DNA from: Planktotalea sp.
GTDB taxonomy: Bacteria; Pseudomonadota; Alphaproteobacteria; Rhodobacterales; Rhodobacteraceae
Direction: 5' to 3'
Assembly (NCBI RefSeq): GCF_018607965.1
Contig: NZ_JABBAM010000160.1
Coordinates: 1 to 39,771, forward strand
Length of the DNA: 39,771 nucleotides
In this document: piece by piece, positions 1 to 10,171 of the stretch
Layout: every line of letters starts with the position of its first letter
How positions within the stretch are numbered: the first letter of the stretch is position 1
Notes under the pieces: model-generated
Told to the model about the DNA's origin: nothing
Databases searched by the model: none
What the model saw: only the letters and a program-made list of their open reading frames with translations
Position numbers and translations under genes: made by a program

Positions 1-112
1 CAAGAATGCCCACCGAGCGACCTAGCTCGATGCGAAACGACACACGATCAAGGATAACCTTGCGCTGCGTCCCAGTCCAAAAGGACTTGCTGACGTTCTC
101 AAACTCTAACAT
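1..112 (-). CDS. Partial ABC transporter ATP-binding protein, capsule/polysaccharide-export type (N-terminus only)
   Basis: Reading the minus strand from an ATG at 112 gives 37 codons without a stop before the window ends. The start MLEFENVSKSFWTG, followed by QRKVILDRVSFRIELG, is the typical first beta-strands of an ABC ATPase just before Walker A, which lies outside the window. The SFWTG...RKVILD wording resembles KpsT/CtrD-type polysaccharide-export ATPases that energise export of capsule across the inner membrane. An AGG lies a few bases upstream of the ATG. The gene is divergent from the UDG-family gene at 363. Family assignment rests on a short N-terminus only, so another ABC ATPase subfamily is possible. 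Confidence 0.6.
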   Translation of the reverse strand, partial: MLEFENVSKSFWTGTQRKVILDRVSFRIELGRSVGIL

Positions 113-362
113 TTACCTATCCGGCCCGCTCAGCCGCTCAATCTACACACACCTCTACATAAGGTGTTATTCTACGAATTCTATTTGCCAAATTTGTCCA
201 CAGTATGTCACATTTCTTTCAATTGTTTCAATGCCTGCACGCATTCATGCCCCAATTGAAGGGGAATTTAGACAAATTATTCCAACTCCCAATGACATAA
301 GTCGCGTTTTGGTTGGTTTTTACACTTGTGAGCGACGGGAATGAGTACCACCTTGAAAACTT
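113..362. other. Divergent intergenic region between the capsule-type ABC gene and the UDG-family gene
   Basis: This 250-base stretch is clearly AT-richer than its surroundings and must hold the promoters for both divergent genes. Several CAATTG motifs are present, for example near 218 and 251, the latter inside a CCCC-N7-GGGG dyad. I see no convincing sigma-70 box pair. Short ORFs here have no family resemblance. Confidence 0.4.
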
Positions 363-968
363 ATGCCAAAAACCCTCCACGACCTTATCCACAGCATCGG
401 CACCTGCCGAATTTGTGAACAGCGATTTGCGCTTACACAAACCGGGCACCAGCCACGGCCTGTCATCTGGGCATCTGCGGACACGCCTAATCCACGCATA
501 CTCATCGTAGGCCAAGCGCCCGGCGCGCGCGTGCAAGAAAGTGGCCGACCTTTTACCGACCCATCAGGTAATCGTTTGCGCGATTGGCTCGGGATTGATG
601 AAGCGACCTTCTACGATAAATCCAAGATCGCAATTGCCCCCATGGCCTTCTGTTTTCCGGGGTACAACACCAAAGGCGCTGATTTACCGCCGCCGGCGAT
701 CTGTGCCAAAACGTGGCGCAAACCCTTGATGGACGCGTTGGATCCGGTTCCATTGACGCTTTTGATTGGGGGCTTTGCGATGAAGTGGCACTTGGGCGGT
801 ATACGGAAAGTCACAGAGACGGTCTTGGATTGGAAAGCACACGCGCCACAGGTTTTTCCCTTGCCGCACCCGTCGTGGCGCAATACCGCATGGCTAAAGA
901 AAAATCCGTGGTTTGAGGCTGATGTGCTACCAGTCTTACGCGCACGGATCCAAGAGGTGCTGACATGA
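363..968 (+). CDS. Uracil-DNA glycosylase family protein (family 4/5-like, probable Fe-S cluster)
   Basis: This 201-residue protein has the UDG-superfamily fold signals. Residues 50-54 read GQAPG and 63-76 PFTDPSGNRLRDWL, equivalent to the family-4 GEAPG...GRPF..GQLL motif I. Residues 167-174 read PLPHPSWR, the motif II His-Pro region. Cysteines at 15, 18, 97 and 114 (CxxC, then two single Cys) match the spacing of the four cluster-binding cysteines of family 4 UDGs, so a 4Fe-4S cluster is likely (inference). Such enzymes remove uracil from DNA during base-excision repair; the exact substrate here is unproven. The stop overlaps the next gene's start by 4 nt (ATGA), suggesting co-translation with the SseB gene. 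The start ATG lacks a strong Shine-Dalgarno sequence, so the start is moderately certain. Confidence 0.8.
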   Translation: MPKTLHDLIHSIGTCRICEQRFALTQTGHQPRPVIWASADTPNPRILIVGQAPGARVQESGRPFTDPSGNRLRDWLGIDEATFYDKSKIAIAPMAFCFPGYNTKGADLPPPAICAKTWRKPLMDALDPVPLTLLIGGFAMKWHLGGIRKVTETVLDWKAHAPQVFPLPHPSWRNTAWLKKNPWFEADVLPVLRARIQEVLT

Positions 969-1756
969 GTGACCAAACTCCGCTTGATATTGCCCAAGCT
1001 GCGATGGAGGCCGCGCCGAGTGATGATGCCGCGCGTTTGAAGTTTTACGAACGTCTTTCTGATAGCGAATTATTCTTGTTATTAACCAAAGAGGCCGAAG
1101 GTGATCAGATCAATCCTGAGATTTTTGATCTAGGCGATGCAAGTTTCGTTCTGGTGTTTGATCGCGAGGAACGCCTCACCCAATTCGTGGGCAAAGCAGC
1201 GCCCTATGCAGCACTTTCCGGCCGTGTGATCGCGAATATGCTCGTGGGGCAGGGTTTTGGTCTTGGCGTGAACCTCGAAGTCGCGCCCTCCCAAATGCTG
1301 GTCCCACCAGAGGCGGTGAGTTGGCTGACAGAGACCCTCGCGCATGCACCCGATGAGGTCGAAGCGCGCGCCGAAGAGCTATATGCACCCAAAGGACTGC
1401 CCGAAGAACTGCTAACGTCGCTAGATGCCAAACTGGCCACAACTGCTGGCCTTGCGCAGAACGCATACCTTGTTGCGGTGCGCTACGAGGGCGGCGCGAC
1501 GGGTCACATGCTGGGCTTTGTTGGCACGGTTGTTGGCGCAGAAAATGCGCTTGCGAAAGCCGCTGGTGAAGCATTGACCTTCTCAGGAATTGAGGCTGGC
1601 AGTATCGACGTTGGCTTCTTCTTAACAACTGATCCGATGGCTGCCGCAATGTCCAAAGTCGGCCTGAGGTTCGAATTGCCCAAACTCGAAACCCGTGAAA
1701 AAATCGTCCGCGCCGCACCGGGTTCTGATCCAGAAAAACCGCCGAAACTGCGTTAA
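965..1756 (+). CDS. SseB-family protein
   Basis: A 263-residue soluble protein with an N-terminal SseB domain (about residues 25-130, including FDLGDASFVLVFDREERL and the ALSGRVI segment) and a second, SseB C-terminal-like domain (about 145-255). SseB was named for enhanced serine sensitivity in E. coli; its biochemical role is unknown and other family members are secretion-linked. There is no signal peptide or membrane segment. It starts inside the stop of the UDG-family gene (ATGA overlap) and its TAA shares the tetranucleotide TTAA with the stop of the convergent ghrA-like gene, so no intergenic terminator exists. The two plus-strand genes probably form one operon; no functional link is known. 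Confidence 0.8.
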   Translation: MSDQTPLDIAQAAMEAAPSDDAARLKFYERLSDSELFLLLTKEAEGDQINPEIFDLGDASFVLVFDREERLTQFVGKAAPYAALSGRVIANMLVGQGFGLGVNLEVAPSQMLVPPEAVSWLTETLAHAPDEVEARAEELYAPKGLPEELLTSLDAKLATTAGLAQNAYLVAVRYEGGATGHMLGFVGTVVGAENALAKAAGEALTFSGIEAGSIDVGFFLTTDPMAAAMSKVGLRFELPKLETREKIVRAAPGSDPEKPPKLR

Positions 1757-2688
1757 TACCCGACGCTGCGATCAACCAGATGCAAGAATGGCTCGCCGGC
1801 TTCACCACGCCTGATATTTTCCGCGACGCATTGGCTTGCAGTCCATGGACGTGTTTCAGAGGCGACATGCGGAGTTACTGTAACATTCGGATGGGTCCAA
1901 AACGGATGATTTTTGGGCAAGGGTTCCACGCGAAAAACATCCAACGTTGCGTGGCCAACCTGCCCGCTGTTCAAGGCTTCTAAAAGCGCGTCATCGTCGA
2001 TCAAGGGACCGCGCCCAGGGTTCACAATCATCGCGCCCTTTGCAAGCCAAGCCAGACTCTCAACATTCAGCACATTCTCTGTCGCGGCAGTGTTGGGCAA
2101 CAACAATACAACGATCTCTGCACCGCTCAACGCGACCTTCAATCCAGCGTCGCCACTATGACAGGTCACACCTTCAACTGTCTTTTGACTGCGGCTCCAT
2201 CCCGTAACAGGAAAACCCAAAGCGGCCAAAGTCTGTGCGCAAACGGACCCTAGCTCGCCCAATCCTAAAACCGTCACAGGACGTTGCTGCGCCAAGGGCG
2301 GCGCTTTTGGTTCCCACAGATTTTCAGGATTGTTGATATGCGCGTCCATGCCAAGATGATGACGCATCACATGGCCGCTCACCCATTCTTTCATGCCCTG
2401 CGTCATGCCATGATCGACCATGCGCGCAAGTGGGACCTTCAAGGATTGGTTTGGCGCGACACTTTCCACGCCTGCCCAAAGGTTTAAAACCGCCTTCAGT
2501 TTGGGGAATACCGAGAAATCCTGCACGTCTGAATTGGGCGCATAGACTATATATTCGACCTCTTGTGTGGGTAGGTCACAGGCGACATGACACTCTAGAC
2601 CAGCTTCCAAAAACGCTTTTTTCAAGGGTGCTTCATACTCGATCCCGCGATTTGCTTTGGCGGCAAATAGAACTTGAACAACCATCAA
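1753..2688 (-). CDS. ghrA: 2-hydroxyacid dehydrogenase, glyoxylate/hydroxypyruvate reductase A-like
   Basis: A 311-residue cytoplasmic D-2-hydroxyacid dehydrogenase. The nucleotide-binding motif GLGELG is at residues 142-147. The catalytic set of this family is visible: Arg226 in VNPGRG, Glu255 and His274 in the VTPHVAS segment. The short N-terminal lobe with FPKLKAVLNLWAGVES is typical of the GhrA group, which reduces glyoxylate and hydroxypyruvate with NADPH. The ATG overlaps the rodA stop by 4 nt, making it the last gene of the cell-elongation operon. That placement is odd for a metabolic enzyme and suggests co-expression with cell-wall growth, perhaps only by read-through. The substrate is inferred from family resemblance. 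Confidence 0.85.
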   Translation of the reverse strand: MMVVQVLFAAKANRGIEYEAPLKKAFLEAGLECHVACDLPTQEVEYIVYAPNSDVQDFSVFPKLKAVLNLWAGVESVAPNQSLKVPLARMVDHGMTQGMKEWVSGHVMRHHLGMDAHINNPENLWEPKAPPLAQQRPVTVLGLGELGSVCAQTLAALGFPVTGWSRSQKTVEGVTCHSGDAGLKVALSGAEIVVLLLPNTAATENVLNVESLAWLAKGAMIVNPGRGPLIDDDALLEALNSGQVGHATLDVFRVEPLPKNHPFWTHPNVTVTPHVASETRPWTASQCVAENIRRGEAGEPFLHLVDRSVGY

Positions 2689-3824
2689 CGTGGCCGATGC
2701 ACATGGGCGCTTTGGACAAGGCCAAAACCGAGAAGAAGAATAAGCATGGCAGAGCCTCCATAGCTCACAAGAGGAAGGGGAACACCAACGACGGGCGCAA
2801 GGCCCATAACCATCGACATGTTCACTGCGAAGAATAGGAAAAATGTAGCTGCAATACCAAGCGTCACAAGCGACGCAAATCTGTTCTTATTGTTCAACGC
2901 GGAGACAACACAGAATATAATGATCAGCGTGTAAAGCAGCAGAAGCGAGAACGCTCCAATAAAGCCGAATTCTTCCGCAAGCGTCGTAAAGATAAAGTCG
3001 GTGTGTTTTTCTGGCAGAAAGTTCAGTCGCGATTGCGTGCCTTGCATAAAGCCACGCCCTGTCCAACCGCCCGAGCCAAGCGCAATTTTACTTTGGGTAA
3101 TATGATACCCCGCTCCGAGCGGGTCACTGGCTGGATCCAGAAATGTATCAATCCGGCGAAACTGGTAGTTCTTCAATAACTGCCAATCTGTTCCACGGCT
3201 TTGAAAAACGGCCGCAATCAAGCCGACGCCAGTGGTAATGACTGCTGCGAAATAGGCCCAATGTACGCCCGCGATGAAAATCAACATACCTCCGCCAAAC
3301 AACAGCAAAAGCGAGGTTCCAAGATCGGGTTGGCGCAAAACCAGCATTGTCGGAAGCAGGATCATGAGCACAGGGATTGCCACCCAAAGCGGTCTTGATG
3401 TGCGCGCCAAAGGCAGCCAGTCATAATAGGCCGCAAGCAACATAACCAACGCGATCTTCATCAGTTCGGAGGGCTGCAGGCGCATAAAGCCAAGGTCAAT
3501 CCACCGCTGCGCACCCATCCCGACAGAGCCGAAAAATTCAACATATAAAAGCAAGACTATCGACGTGGCGTAGGCAACACCCGCAACGTTGCGCCAGAAC
3601 CAAATCGGCACCATTGCGACGATGATCATCAACGTCATGCCAAGCAAGAAGCGTTTGATTTGTGGCTCAGCCCAAGGCGTAAAAGATCCCCCCGCAACTG
3701 AATACAGCATCAAAAACCCGATACCGGCGACGGTGGTAAGAAGGACAATGAGCGCCCAGTTCAAATGCCAGACTTTGCTGACTCCAGAGGGAATGGATTT
3801 GACGGTATATTCTAGATAACTCAT
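2685..3824 (-). CDS. rodA: Rod shape-determining protein RodA (SEDS peptidoglycan glycosyltransferase)
   Basis: A 379-residue polytopic membrane protein of the SEDS family. It polymerises lipid II into glycan strands during side-wall elongation, paired with the transpeptidase PBP2. Roughly ten hydrophobic segments are visible. Family motifs include QRWIDLGFMRLQPSELMKIA (about 105-125), the RQPDLGTSLLL segment and the C-terminal VPLPLVSYGGSAML. Length is normal for RodA. Both ends overlap neighbours by 4 nt, with mrdA upstream and the ghrA-like gene downstream. The direct mrdA-rodA coupling matches the known PBP2-RodA partnership. Confidence 0.96.
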   Translation of the reverse strand: MSYLEYTVKSIPSGVSKVWHLNWALIVLLTTVAGIGFLMLYSVAGGSFTPWAEPQIKRFLLGMTLMIIVAMVPIWFWRNVAGVAYATSIVLLLYVEFFGSVGMGAQRWIDLGFMRLQPSELMKIALVMLLAAYYDWLPLARTSRPLWVAIPVLMILLPTMLVLRQPDLGTSLLLLFGGGMLIFIAGVHWAYFAAVITTGVGLIAAVFQSRGTDWQLLKNYQFRRIDTFLDPASDPLGAGYHITQSKIALGSGGWTGRGFMQGTQSRLNFLPEKHTDFIFTTLAEEFGFIGAFSLLLLYTLIIIFCVVSALNNKNRFASLVTLGIAATFFLFFAVNMSMVMGLAPVVGVPLPLVSYGGSAMLILLLGFGLVQSAHVHRPR

Positions 3825-5764
3825 GCGCGCCCTTGCCCGTCATCATCGTCTGTTGGGCGCATTTCACGCAGGCGTTTTTGAAGTGCGCGAATACGGCCAC
3901 GATCCTTGTTGGGATAGGCGGCCAATGGTGGGTCTTCACCGTAGAGCGCTTGTAGCGTGACATCGCGCGCGATAGGCGCCGCTGCTGTCGATCCCCCGCC
4001 GCCATGTTCAACGATGACAGACACAGCGATCTCAGGATTATCATAGGGCGCGAAGTTTACAAACAGCGCGTGGTCACGCCGTTTCCAAGGCAAGTCTTCA
4101 TTTCGCGTCACACCGCGTGCGCGTTCGGCCGCTGAAATGTTGCGAACCTGTGACGTGCCCGTTTTGCCCGCCATACGAAACGCGTTTTCAATGATGCGAC
4201 TGCCATAGGCGGTGCCACGGCGGCTGTTTGAAACCTCAAACATTGCCTTACGGATTTTGCGCAAATTATTTTCGTTGATGCCCAGATCCTCACCCAAACC
4301 CGTTGGCTGCGCGATCCCATCAATCGTATTCACAAGGCGTGGGGAAATTGCGCGCCCTGTCGCAAGGCGCGCTGTCATAACGGCCAGTTGCAGGGGCGAG
4401 GAAAGAACAAAACCCTGACCAATCGAGGCGTTAACAGTATCGCCAATCACCCATTCTTTACCACGCACGCGCTGCTTCCACTCTTTGGTGGGCGCAAGAC
4501 CTGAGACCACTGCCGACATCGGGATATCATGCTTTTCACCCATCCCGAGCTTACGTGCCATCGCCGAAATATTCTCAATCCCGACTTTCAGCGCGAGATC
4601 ATAATAATAAACATCACAGCTTTCGCGCAGGGATAATTCTAGGTTCATGTGACCGTGACCTGCACGCTTCCAACAGTGGAATTTGCGATCGCTCACTTCT
4701 AGGTGTCCGGGGCAGTGAACGGTGTCTTCGGCGGTGATCACACCCGCCTCTAGGGCCGCAAGCGCGGTCACCATTTTGAAAGTCGATCCGGGGGGGTAGG
4801 CGTCTTGGACGGTCTTGGACGCCAATGGACGGCGATCATTGTCACGTAAAAACGAATAATCAGCGACCGAAATACCGCGCACGAATTTGTTAGGATCATA
4901 CGTTGGCGAAGACGCAATCGCGAGCAAATCACCACGCTTAAGATCCATGACAACAACGGATGCACTTTCTTCGCCAAGACGCGATTGCACATAGCTTTGC
5001 AGCTTTGCGTCAACTGTCAGCTGCACGTTTGCACCTGAATTGCCTTCGCGGCGATCCAATTCGCGCATGACCCGCCCCACGGCGTTCACTTCGACCCGTT
5101 TCGCACCTGCTTTGCCGCGCAATTGATCTTCGTATTTTGCTTCGACGCCAACCTTGCCAATTTGAAAGCGCGGAATGCGCAGCAACTGGTCGGGGTCTTC
5201 TATACGCTCCAGATCGCGCTGACTAACCGGACCGACATAGCCTGCGACATGCGCGAAATCTTGCCCCAAAGGATAGCGCCGCGACAGGCCAACCTCTGGT
5301 GTGACCCCGGGAAGCGCCGGGGCGTTCGCCGCAACACGTGACAATTCTTCCCATGTAATTCGATCTGCGATGGTGACGGGCAAGAACGGTGCGCTGCGTT
5401 TCATTTCGCTCAAAGCACGGTTTAGTTCATCGTCATCCAGCTCGACCAAAGTCGATAAACGCCCAATGATAGTGTTCACGTCGCCCGCATCTTCGCGCAC
5501 CATCGTGATACGATAGCTTGGTTCGTTCTCAGCAATCACAGCGCCGTTGCGATCAAAAAGCTGTCCACGTGCTGGGGGAATAAGACGGATGTTTATGCGA
5601 TTTTCGTCCGCCAAAAGACGGAACTCGTCAGCCTGATCGACCTGCATGTAGCGCATTCGCGCGCCCAAAACGCCAACAAATCCCACTTGCACGGCAGCAA
5701 CAATCAAGCCCCTGCGCGTAATCTTAAGGGCGCTTTCTGTGGTCTCTGTCGCTGTGCGTCTCAT
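3821..5764 (-). CDS. mrdA: Penicillin-binding protein 2 (peptidoglycan D,D-transpeptidase)
   Basis: A 647-residue class B PBP that cross-links peptidoglycan in the elongasome. A single N-terminal membrane anchor lies at about residues 17-36, followed by a PBP dimerisation/pedestal region and a C-terminal transpeptidase domain. The three catalytic motifs are all present: Ser327-x-x-Lys330 (PPGSTFK), Ser382-Cys-Asp384 and Lys534-Thr-Gly536 (AGKTGTSQ). This is full length for PBP2. It overlaps mreD upstream and rodA downstream by 4 nt each, so the enzyme pair PBP2-RodA is translationally coupled. The acidic tail ending in TDDDDGQG is not a known motif. Confidence 0.97.
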   Translation of the reverse strand: MRRTATETTESALKITRRGLIVAAVQVGFVGVLGARMRYMQVDQADEFRLLADENRINIRLIPPARGQLFDRNGAVIAENEPSYRITMVREDAGDVNTIIGRLSTLVELDDDELNRALSEMKRSAPFLPVTIADRITWEELSRVAANAPALPGVTPEVGLSRRYPLGQDFAHVAGYVGPVSQRDLERIEDPDQLLRIPRFQIGKVGVEAKYEDQLRGKAGAKRVEVNAVGRVMRELDRREGNSGANVQLTVDAKLQSYVQSRLGEESASVVVMDLKRGDLLAIASSPTYDPNKFVRGISVADYSFLRDNDRRPLASKTVQDAYPPGSTFKMVTALAALEAGVITAEDTVHCPGHLEVSDRKFHCWKRAGHGHMNLELSLRESCDVYYYDLALKVGIENISAMARKLGMGEKHDIPMSAVVSGLAPTKEWKQRVRGKEWVIGDTVNASIGQGFVLSSPLQLAVMTARLATGRAISPRLVNTIDGIAQPTGLGEDLGINENNLRKIRKAMFEVSNSRRGTAYGSRIIENAFRMAGKTGTSQVRNISAAERARGVTRNEDLPWKRRDHALFVNFAPYDNPEIAVSVIVEHGGGGSTAAAPIARDVTLQALYGEDPPLAAYPNKDRGRIRALQKRLREMRPTDDDDGQGRA

Positions 5765-6312
5765 AATCTGTGGCCCAATGTGTCAACTTCTCCTGGCGCT
5801 GCTCTGCGTACGTTGAAAACAACATACGAAATCAGAACGACCATTGGATATAAGGCTATGGTCATTGTCAGCTGAATCAAGACCAAACCCAGTGCAGGGG
5901 CAGGAATAAAGAAAACGGCCAGCAAAAGTCGTTCAAGTATGACGACTGAAATCATTGCCCCAGCAACTGTGACCCATTCTAGGAAATAGGGCATATCACG
6001 GTTCGCAATCGCTCGTGAACGCAATGTCTCTGATGCGATCAAGACCAAGACTGCAAGCAATCCAGGGGGACGCTGGAACAAAAGATCAGCCAGTAAAACG
6101 ACGCCGGCAACGCACAATGTGGGAACATATTCAGGACGGCGCATGGCCCATGCAAACGTCAACGCGATGATCAGATCAGGGGCCGCCCATCGTGTTGGTG
6201 TCGTCGCAAGCGGCAGCAAGTATAGGAAAATGATCAAGAACGAGACCGATAAATAGAGGCTGCGCATCACCCAAATGCGGGCTGGACGTTGCTCAGCCAT
6301 CGCTGGCCTCAC
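5761..6312 (-). CDS. mreD: Rod shape-determining protein MreD
   Basis: A 183-residue integral membrane protein with five or six hydrophobic segments. MreD sequences are poorly conserved, so the call rests on size, hydrophobic profile, the RWAAPDLIIALTFAWAMRRP segment and position between mreC and mrdA. It connects cytoplasmic MreB filaments with MreC, PBP2 and RodA in the elongasome. The start overlaps the mreC stop by 20 nt and the stop overlaps the mrdA start by 4 nt. Confidence 0.92.
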   Translation of the reverse strand: MRPAMAEQRPARIWVMRSLYLSVSFLIIFLYLLPLATTPTRWAAPDLIIALTFAWAMRRPEYVPTLCVAGVVLLADLLFQRPPGLLAVLVLIASETLRSRAIANRDMPYFLEWVTVAGAMISVVILERLLLAVFFIPAPALGLVLIQLTMTIALYPMVVLISYVVFNVRRAAPGEVDTLGHRL

Positions 6313-7222
6313 TGGTCTGCTCAGGCGTTTGGGTTGGTGCCGCTTCGGGGTTTGAGGGCAATTGCACCGGACGGATCAAGCGGCCTGTATCCTCAATTCG
6401 CTCTGCCCCATAATTACGCAGGACCCGCAAAAATTCGAGACGCTCATAATCCGCAGACAAACGCACGCGCAAACGGCCACCAGGGTCTTTGGCAACTTGT
6501 CCAATCACAAGACCTGCAGGAAAGACACCACCATCACCAGATGAAACGACACGATCACCGGGGCGCACTAGGTCAGTGTTCTCCAAGAAATCGATAGGGG
6601 GCGAGCGCGTGTTGTCGCCCACGACAATCGCGTTCTGTCCAGAGGGTTGAATGAGCGCAGGAATGCGGCTCGTCGTGTCGGTCAATAAAATCACGCGGGA
6701 TGCATTTTCGCCCACACCGGAAATACGTCCAACCAGACCAAGCCCGTCCATTGTAGCCCAACCATCCAAAACACCATCGCGCCGCCCTACGTTTAGCAAA
6801 ACAGATTGGCGAAACGGCGATCCGCTGTCAGCCATGACAACACCCGTCACATGTGTCAGTCGCGGATCAAGACGCACAGAGTTCAAATCTAGCAAACGCG
6901 CGTTCTCTTGTTCCAGTTGAAGGGCCGCTTCTTTCCAACTCTTCATCTGCTGAAGTTCGCGGCGAAGTTCCTGATTTTGTTCGTATATTCTTTGATAACT
7001 CTGAAAGTCGCGCACCAAATTCACGGTCGCTGTGACAGGGATCATCGCCCAGTCAAAGTTAGGGACAACGCGGTCAATTACGGCCAGTCGAAAGCGTTCA
7101 ACCCTTGGGCTATCGATGCGCCACACTAGAAAAATCGCGAAAAGGCACAGCAAGACAGTGCCCAAAAGCAAACGCTTGAGGGGGGTTGTAAAATCTTCGC
7201 TTTGGGCGCGGTCTTTGGCCAA
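6293..7222 (-). CDS. mreC: Rod shape-determining protein MreC
   Basis: A 309-residue bitopic membrane protein that scaffolds the elongasome in the periplasm and activates PBP2-RodA. It has a short cytoplasmic N-terminus, a transmembrane helix at about residues 16-35, a coiled coil at about 70-112 rich in Glu, Gln and Arg, and then the beta-domain with GVVMADSGSPFRQSVLLNVG and the conserved GLVGRI segment. The C-terminal 40 residues are Pro/Thr/Glu-rich and probably disordered. There are 53 nt between the mreB stop and this start, the only real gap in the operon. Confidence 0.95.
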   Translation of the reverse strand: MAKDRAQSEDFTTPLKRLLLGTVLLCLFAIFLVWRIDSPRVERFRLAVIDRVVPNFDWAMIPVTATVNLVRDFQSYQRIYEQNQELRRELQQMKSWKEAALQLEQENARLLDLNSVRLDPRLTHVTGVVMADSGSPFRQSVLLNVGRRDGVLDGWATMDGLGLVGRISGVGENASRVILLTDTTSRIPALIQPSGQNAIVVGDNTRSPPIDFLENTDLVRPGDRVVSSGDGGVFPAGLVIGQVAKDPGGRLRVRLSADYERLEFLRVLRNYGAERIEDTGRLIRPVQLPSNPEAAPTQTPEQTSEASDG

Positions 7223-7275
7223 TGCGTTCTCCGCTGGAGGGGCTTGTTTCGCCTCTGCGTCACACGATGCCGAAT

Positions 7276-8462
<1,187 letters not shown>

Positions 8463-8484
8463 CTTTCGATGTGATTTTTCTCAA

Positions 8485-10056
8485 TTAGGAGACATCTTTG
8501 TAGTTCACGCCCTTAGTGTCGTAGCCAACTTGGTTTCCCTCGCGACGTACTAGCAACCGGTTCAATGCGCTTACGTAGGCTTTGGCAGAGGCCACAACCG
8601 TGTCCGTGTCGGCAGATTGGCCCGTCACGATCCGACCTTCTTCTTCCAAACGCACAGACACTGTCGCTTGCGCGTCCGTGCCCTCAGTCACCGCGTTCAC
8701 CTGATAAAGTTGCAAGCGCGCGTCATGCGCAAACAGCTCTTTCACGGCATTGAACGTTGCATCGACTGGGCCGTCGCCAATCGCGGTCGTAGATACGTTT
8801 TTGCCATCAATCGTCAACGTCAATGCCGCTTCTTGCGGGCCGTCGGTTCCACACACGACGCGAAGGGCTTTTACTTTCACGCGTTGAATTTCTGGATCAG
8901 TCGTTGTGCGCATCAACGCAACGAGATCGTCGTCAAAGATTTCCTTCTTGCGATCAGCCAATTCCTTGAACCGCACGAACACGTCTTTCAACTGGTTATC
9001 ACCCAATTCAAAGCCCAAGTTCTCCAACTTGGAACGCAACGCCGCGCGACCAGAGTGTTTGCCCATGACAATGTTCGTCTCAGTCAAACCCACATCTTCG
9101 GGGCGCATGATCTCAAACGTCTCAGCGTTCTTCAACATTCCGTCTTGGTGTATACCGCTTTCATGCGCAAAGGCGTTCTTGCCAACAATCGCCTTGTTGA
9201 ACTGAACCGCAAAACCCGACACAGCCGCGACACGACGCGAGATATTCATGATCTTCGTTGTGTCGATACCAGTGGAATAGGGCATAATATCGCCGCGCAC
9301 TTTCAGCGCCATCACGACCTCTTCAAGCGCTGTGTTGCCTGCTCGTTCGCCCAAACCGTTGATCGTACATTCGATCTGACGCGCACCGCCCTCGACTGCG
9401 GCCAAAGAGTTCGCAGTCGCCATGCCAAGGTCATTATGACAATGCGTTGCAAAGATAATCTCATCCGCACCCGGCACTTTTTTGATCAACATGCGGATCA
9501 ATTCCGCGCTCTCGACAGGGGCGGTGTAGCCGACTGTGTCGGGAATGTTGATCGTCGTCGCACCCGCTTTAATCGCGATTTCAACGGTGCGGCACAGATA
9601 ATCTTCTTCCGTGCGTGTCGCATCCATCGGCGACCATTGCACGTTATCACACAGGTTGCGCGCGTGTGTGACTGTGTCGTGAATACGCACAGCCATTTCG
9701 TCCATAGTGAGGTTTGGAATAGCGCGGTGCAGCTCTGACGTTCCGATAAACGTGTGAATGCGCGGCTGACGTGCGTGCTTCACGGCGTCCCAGCAGCGAT
9801 CTATGTCGCCAAAGTTAGCGCGCGCAAGACCACAAATCACAGAGTTACGTGAATTTTTGGAAATCTCGCTAACCGCGCGGAAATCGCCCTCAGAGGCAAT
9901 CGGAAAACCCGCCTCAATAATGTCGACGCCCATATCGTCAAGCAAACCCGCGATTTCAAGCTTTTCTTCGTGTGACATGGTCGCGCCGGGGCTTTGTTCG
10001 CCGTCGCGCAATGTGGTGTCAAAAATAACGACGCGTTCTTTTTGTGTGTTGGTCAT
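8485..10056 (-). CDS. leuA: 2-isopropylmalate synthase
   Basis: A 523-residue enzyme catalysing the first committed step of leucine synthesis: acetyl-CoA plus 2-oxoisovalerate gives 2-isopropylmalate. DTTLRDGEQSPG at residues 13-24 is the N-terminal active-site motif. ATHCHNDLGMATAN carries the metal-binding histidines, and GLGERAGNTALEEV is the second family signature. The C-terminal third (from about residue 385) is the LeuA allosteric domain used for leucine feedback inhibition. I prefer the ATG at 10056 (MTNTQKERVV); an in-frame ATG at 10068 would add MRQT. It is preceded by a leucine-rich leader peptide and alternative RNA helices (10119-10251), so control by leucine supply is likely. 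No other leu genes lie beside it. Confidence 0.97.
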   Translation of the reverse strand: MTNTQKERVVIFDTTLRDGEQSPGATMSHEEKLEIAGLLDDMGVDIIEAGFPIASEGDFRAVSEISKNSRNSVICGLARANFGDIDRCWDAVKHARQPRIHTFIGTSELHRAIPNLTMDEMAVRIHDTVTHARNLCDNVQWSPMDATRTEEDYLCRTVEIAIKAGATTINIPDTVGYTAPVESAELIRMLIKKVPGADEIIFATHCHNDLGMATANSLAAVEGGARQIECTINGLGERAGNTALEEVVMALKVRGDIMPYSTGIDTTKIMNISRRVAAVSGFAVQFNKAIVGKNAFAHESGIHQDGMLKNAETFEIMRPEDVGLTETNIVMGKHSGRAALRSKLENLGFELGDNQLKDVFVRFKELADRKKEIFDDDLVALMRTTTDPEIQRVKVKALRVVCGTDGPQEAALTLTIDGKNVSTTAIGDGPVDATFNAVKELFAHDARLQLYQVNAVTEGTDAQATVSVRLEEEGRIVTGQSADTDTVVASAKAYVSALNRLLVRREGNQVGYDTKGVNYKDVS

Positions 10057-10118
10057 AGTCTGTCTCATTTTAATGTAACCCGCCGTAGCTGGGTCAGAAC
10101 CGGAATTTCATGGTGAAG

Positions 10119-10171
10119 CGGCGCGATCTTTTCATCCTCTGAGCGTTCGCGCCGACCGGCACGCTCAGAGG
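10119..10171 (-). promoter_or_regulatory. Putative leuA attenuator: two mutually exclusive RNA helices
   Basis: Helix 1 on the minus strand pairs CCTCTGAGCGT (10171-10161) with ACGCTCAGAGG (10146-10136), 11 perfect base pairs around a 14-nt loop. Its 5' arm contains the last Leu codon and the stop codon of the leader peptide, so ribosome position would control it. Helix 2 pairs CGGCGCGA (10154-10147, in the loop of helix 1) with TCGCGCCG (10126-10119), 8 perfect base pairs, and puts the 3' arm of helix 1 in its own loop. The two are therefore alternatives or a pseudoknot. Neither is followed by a U-tract, so the output could be Rho-dependent or translational rather than a classic terminator. 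Confidence 0.55.

Noticed and set aside
8617-9738. 373-codon ORF on the plus strand
   Set aside because: It is antisense to leuA, with shadow-type composition and no motif. leuA is unmistakable.
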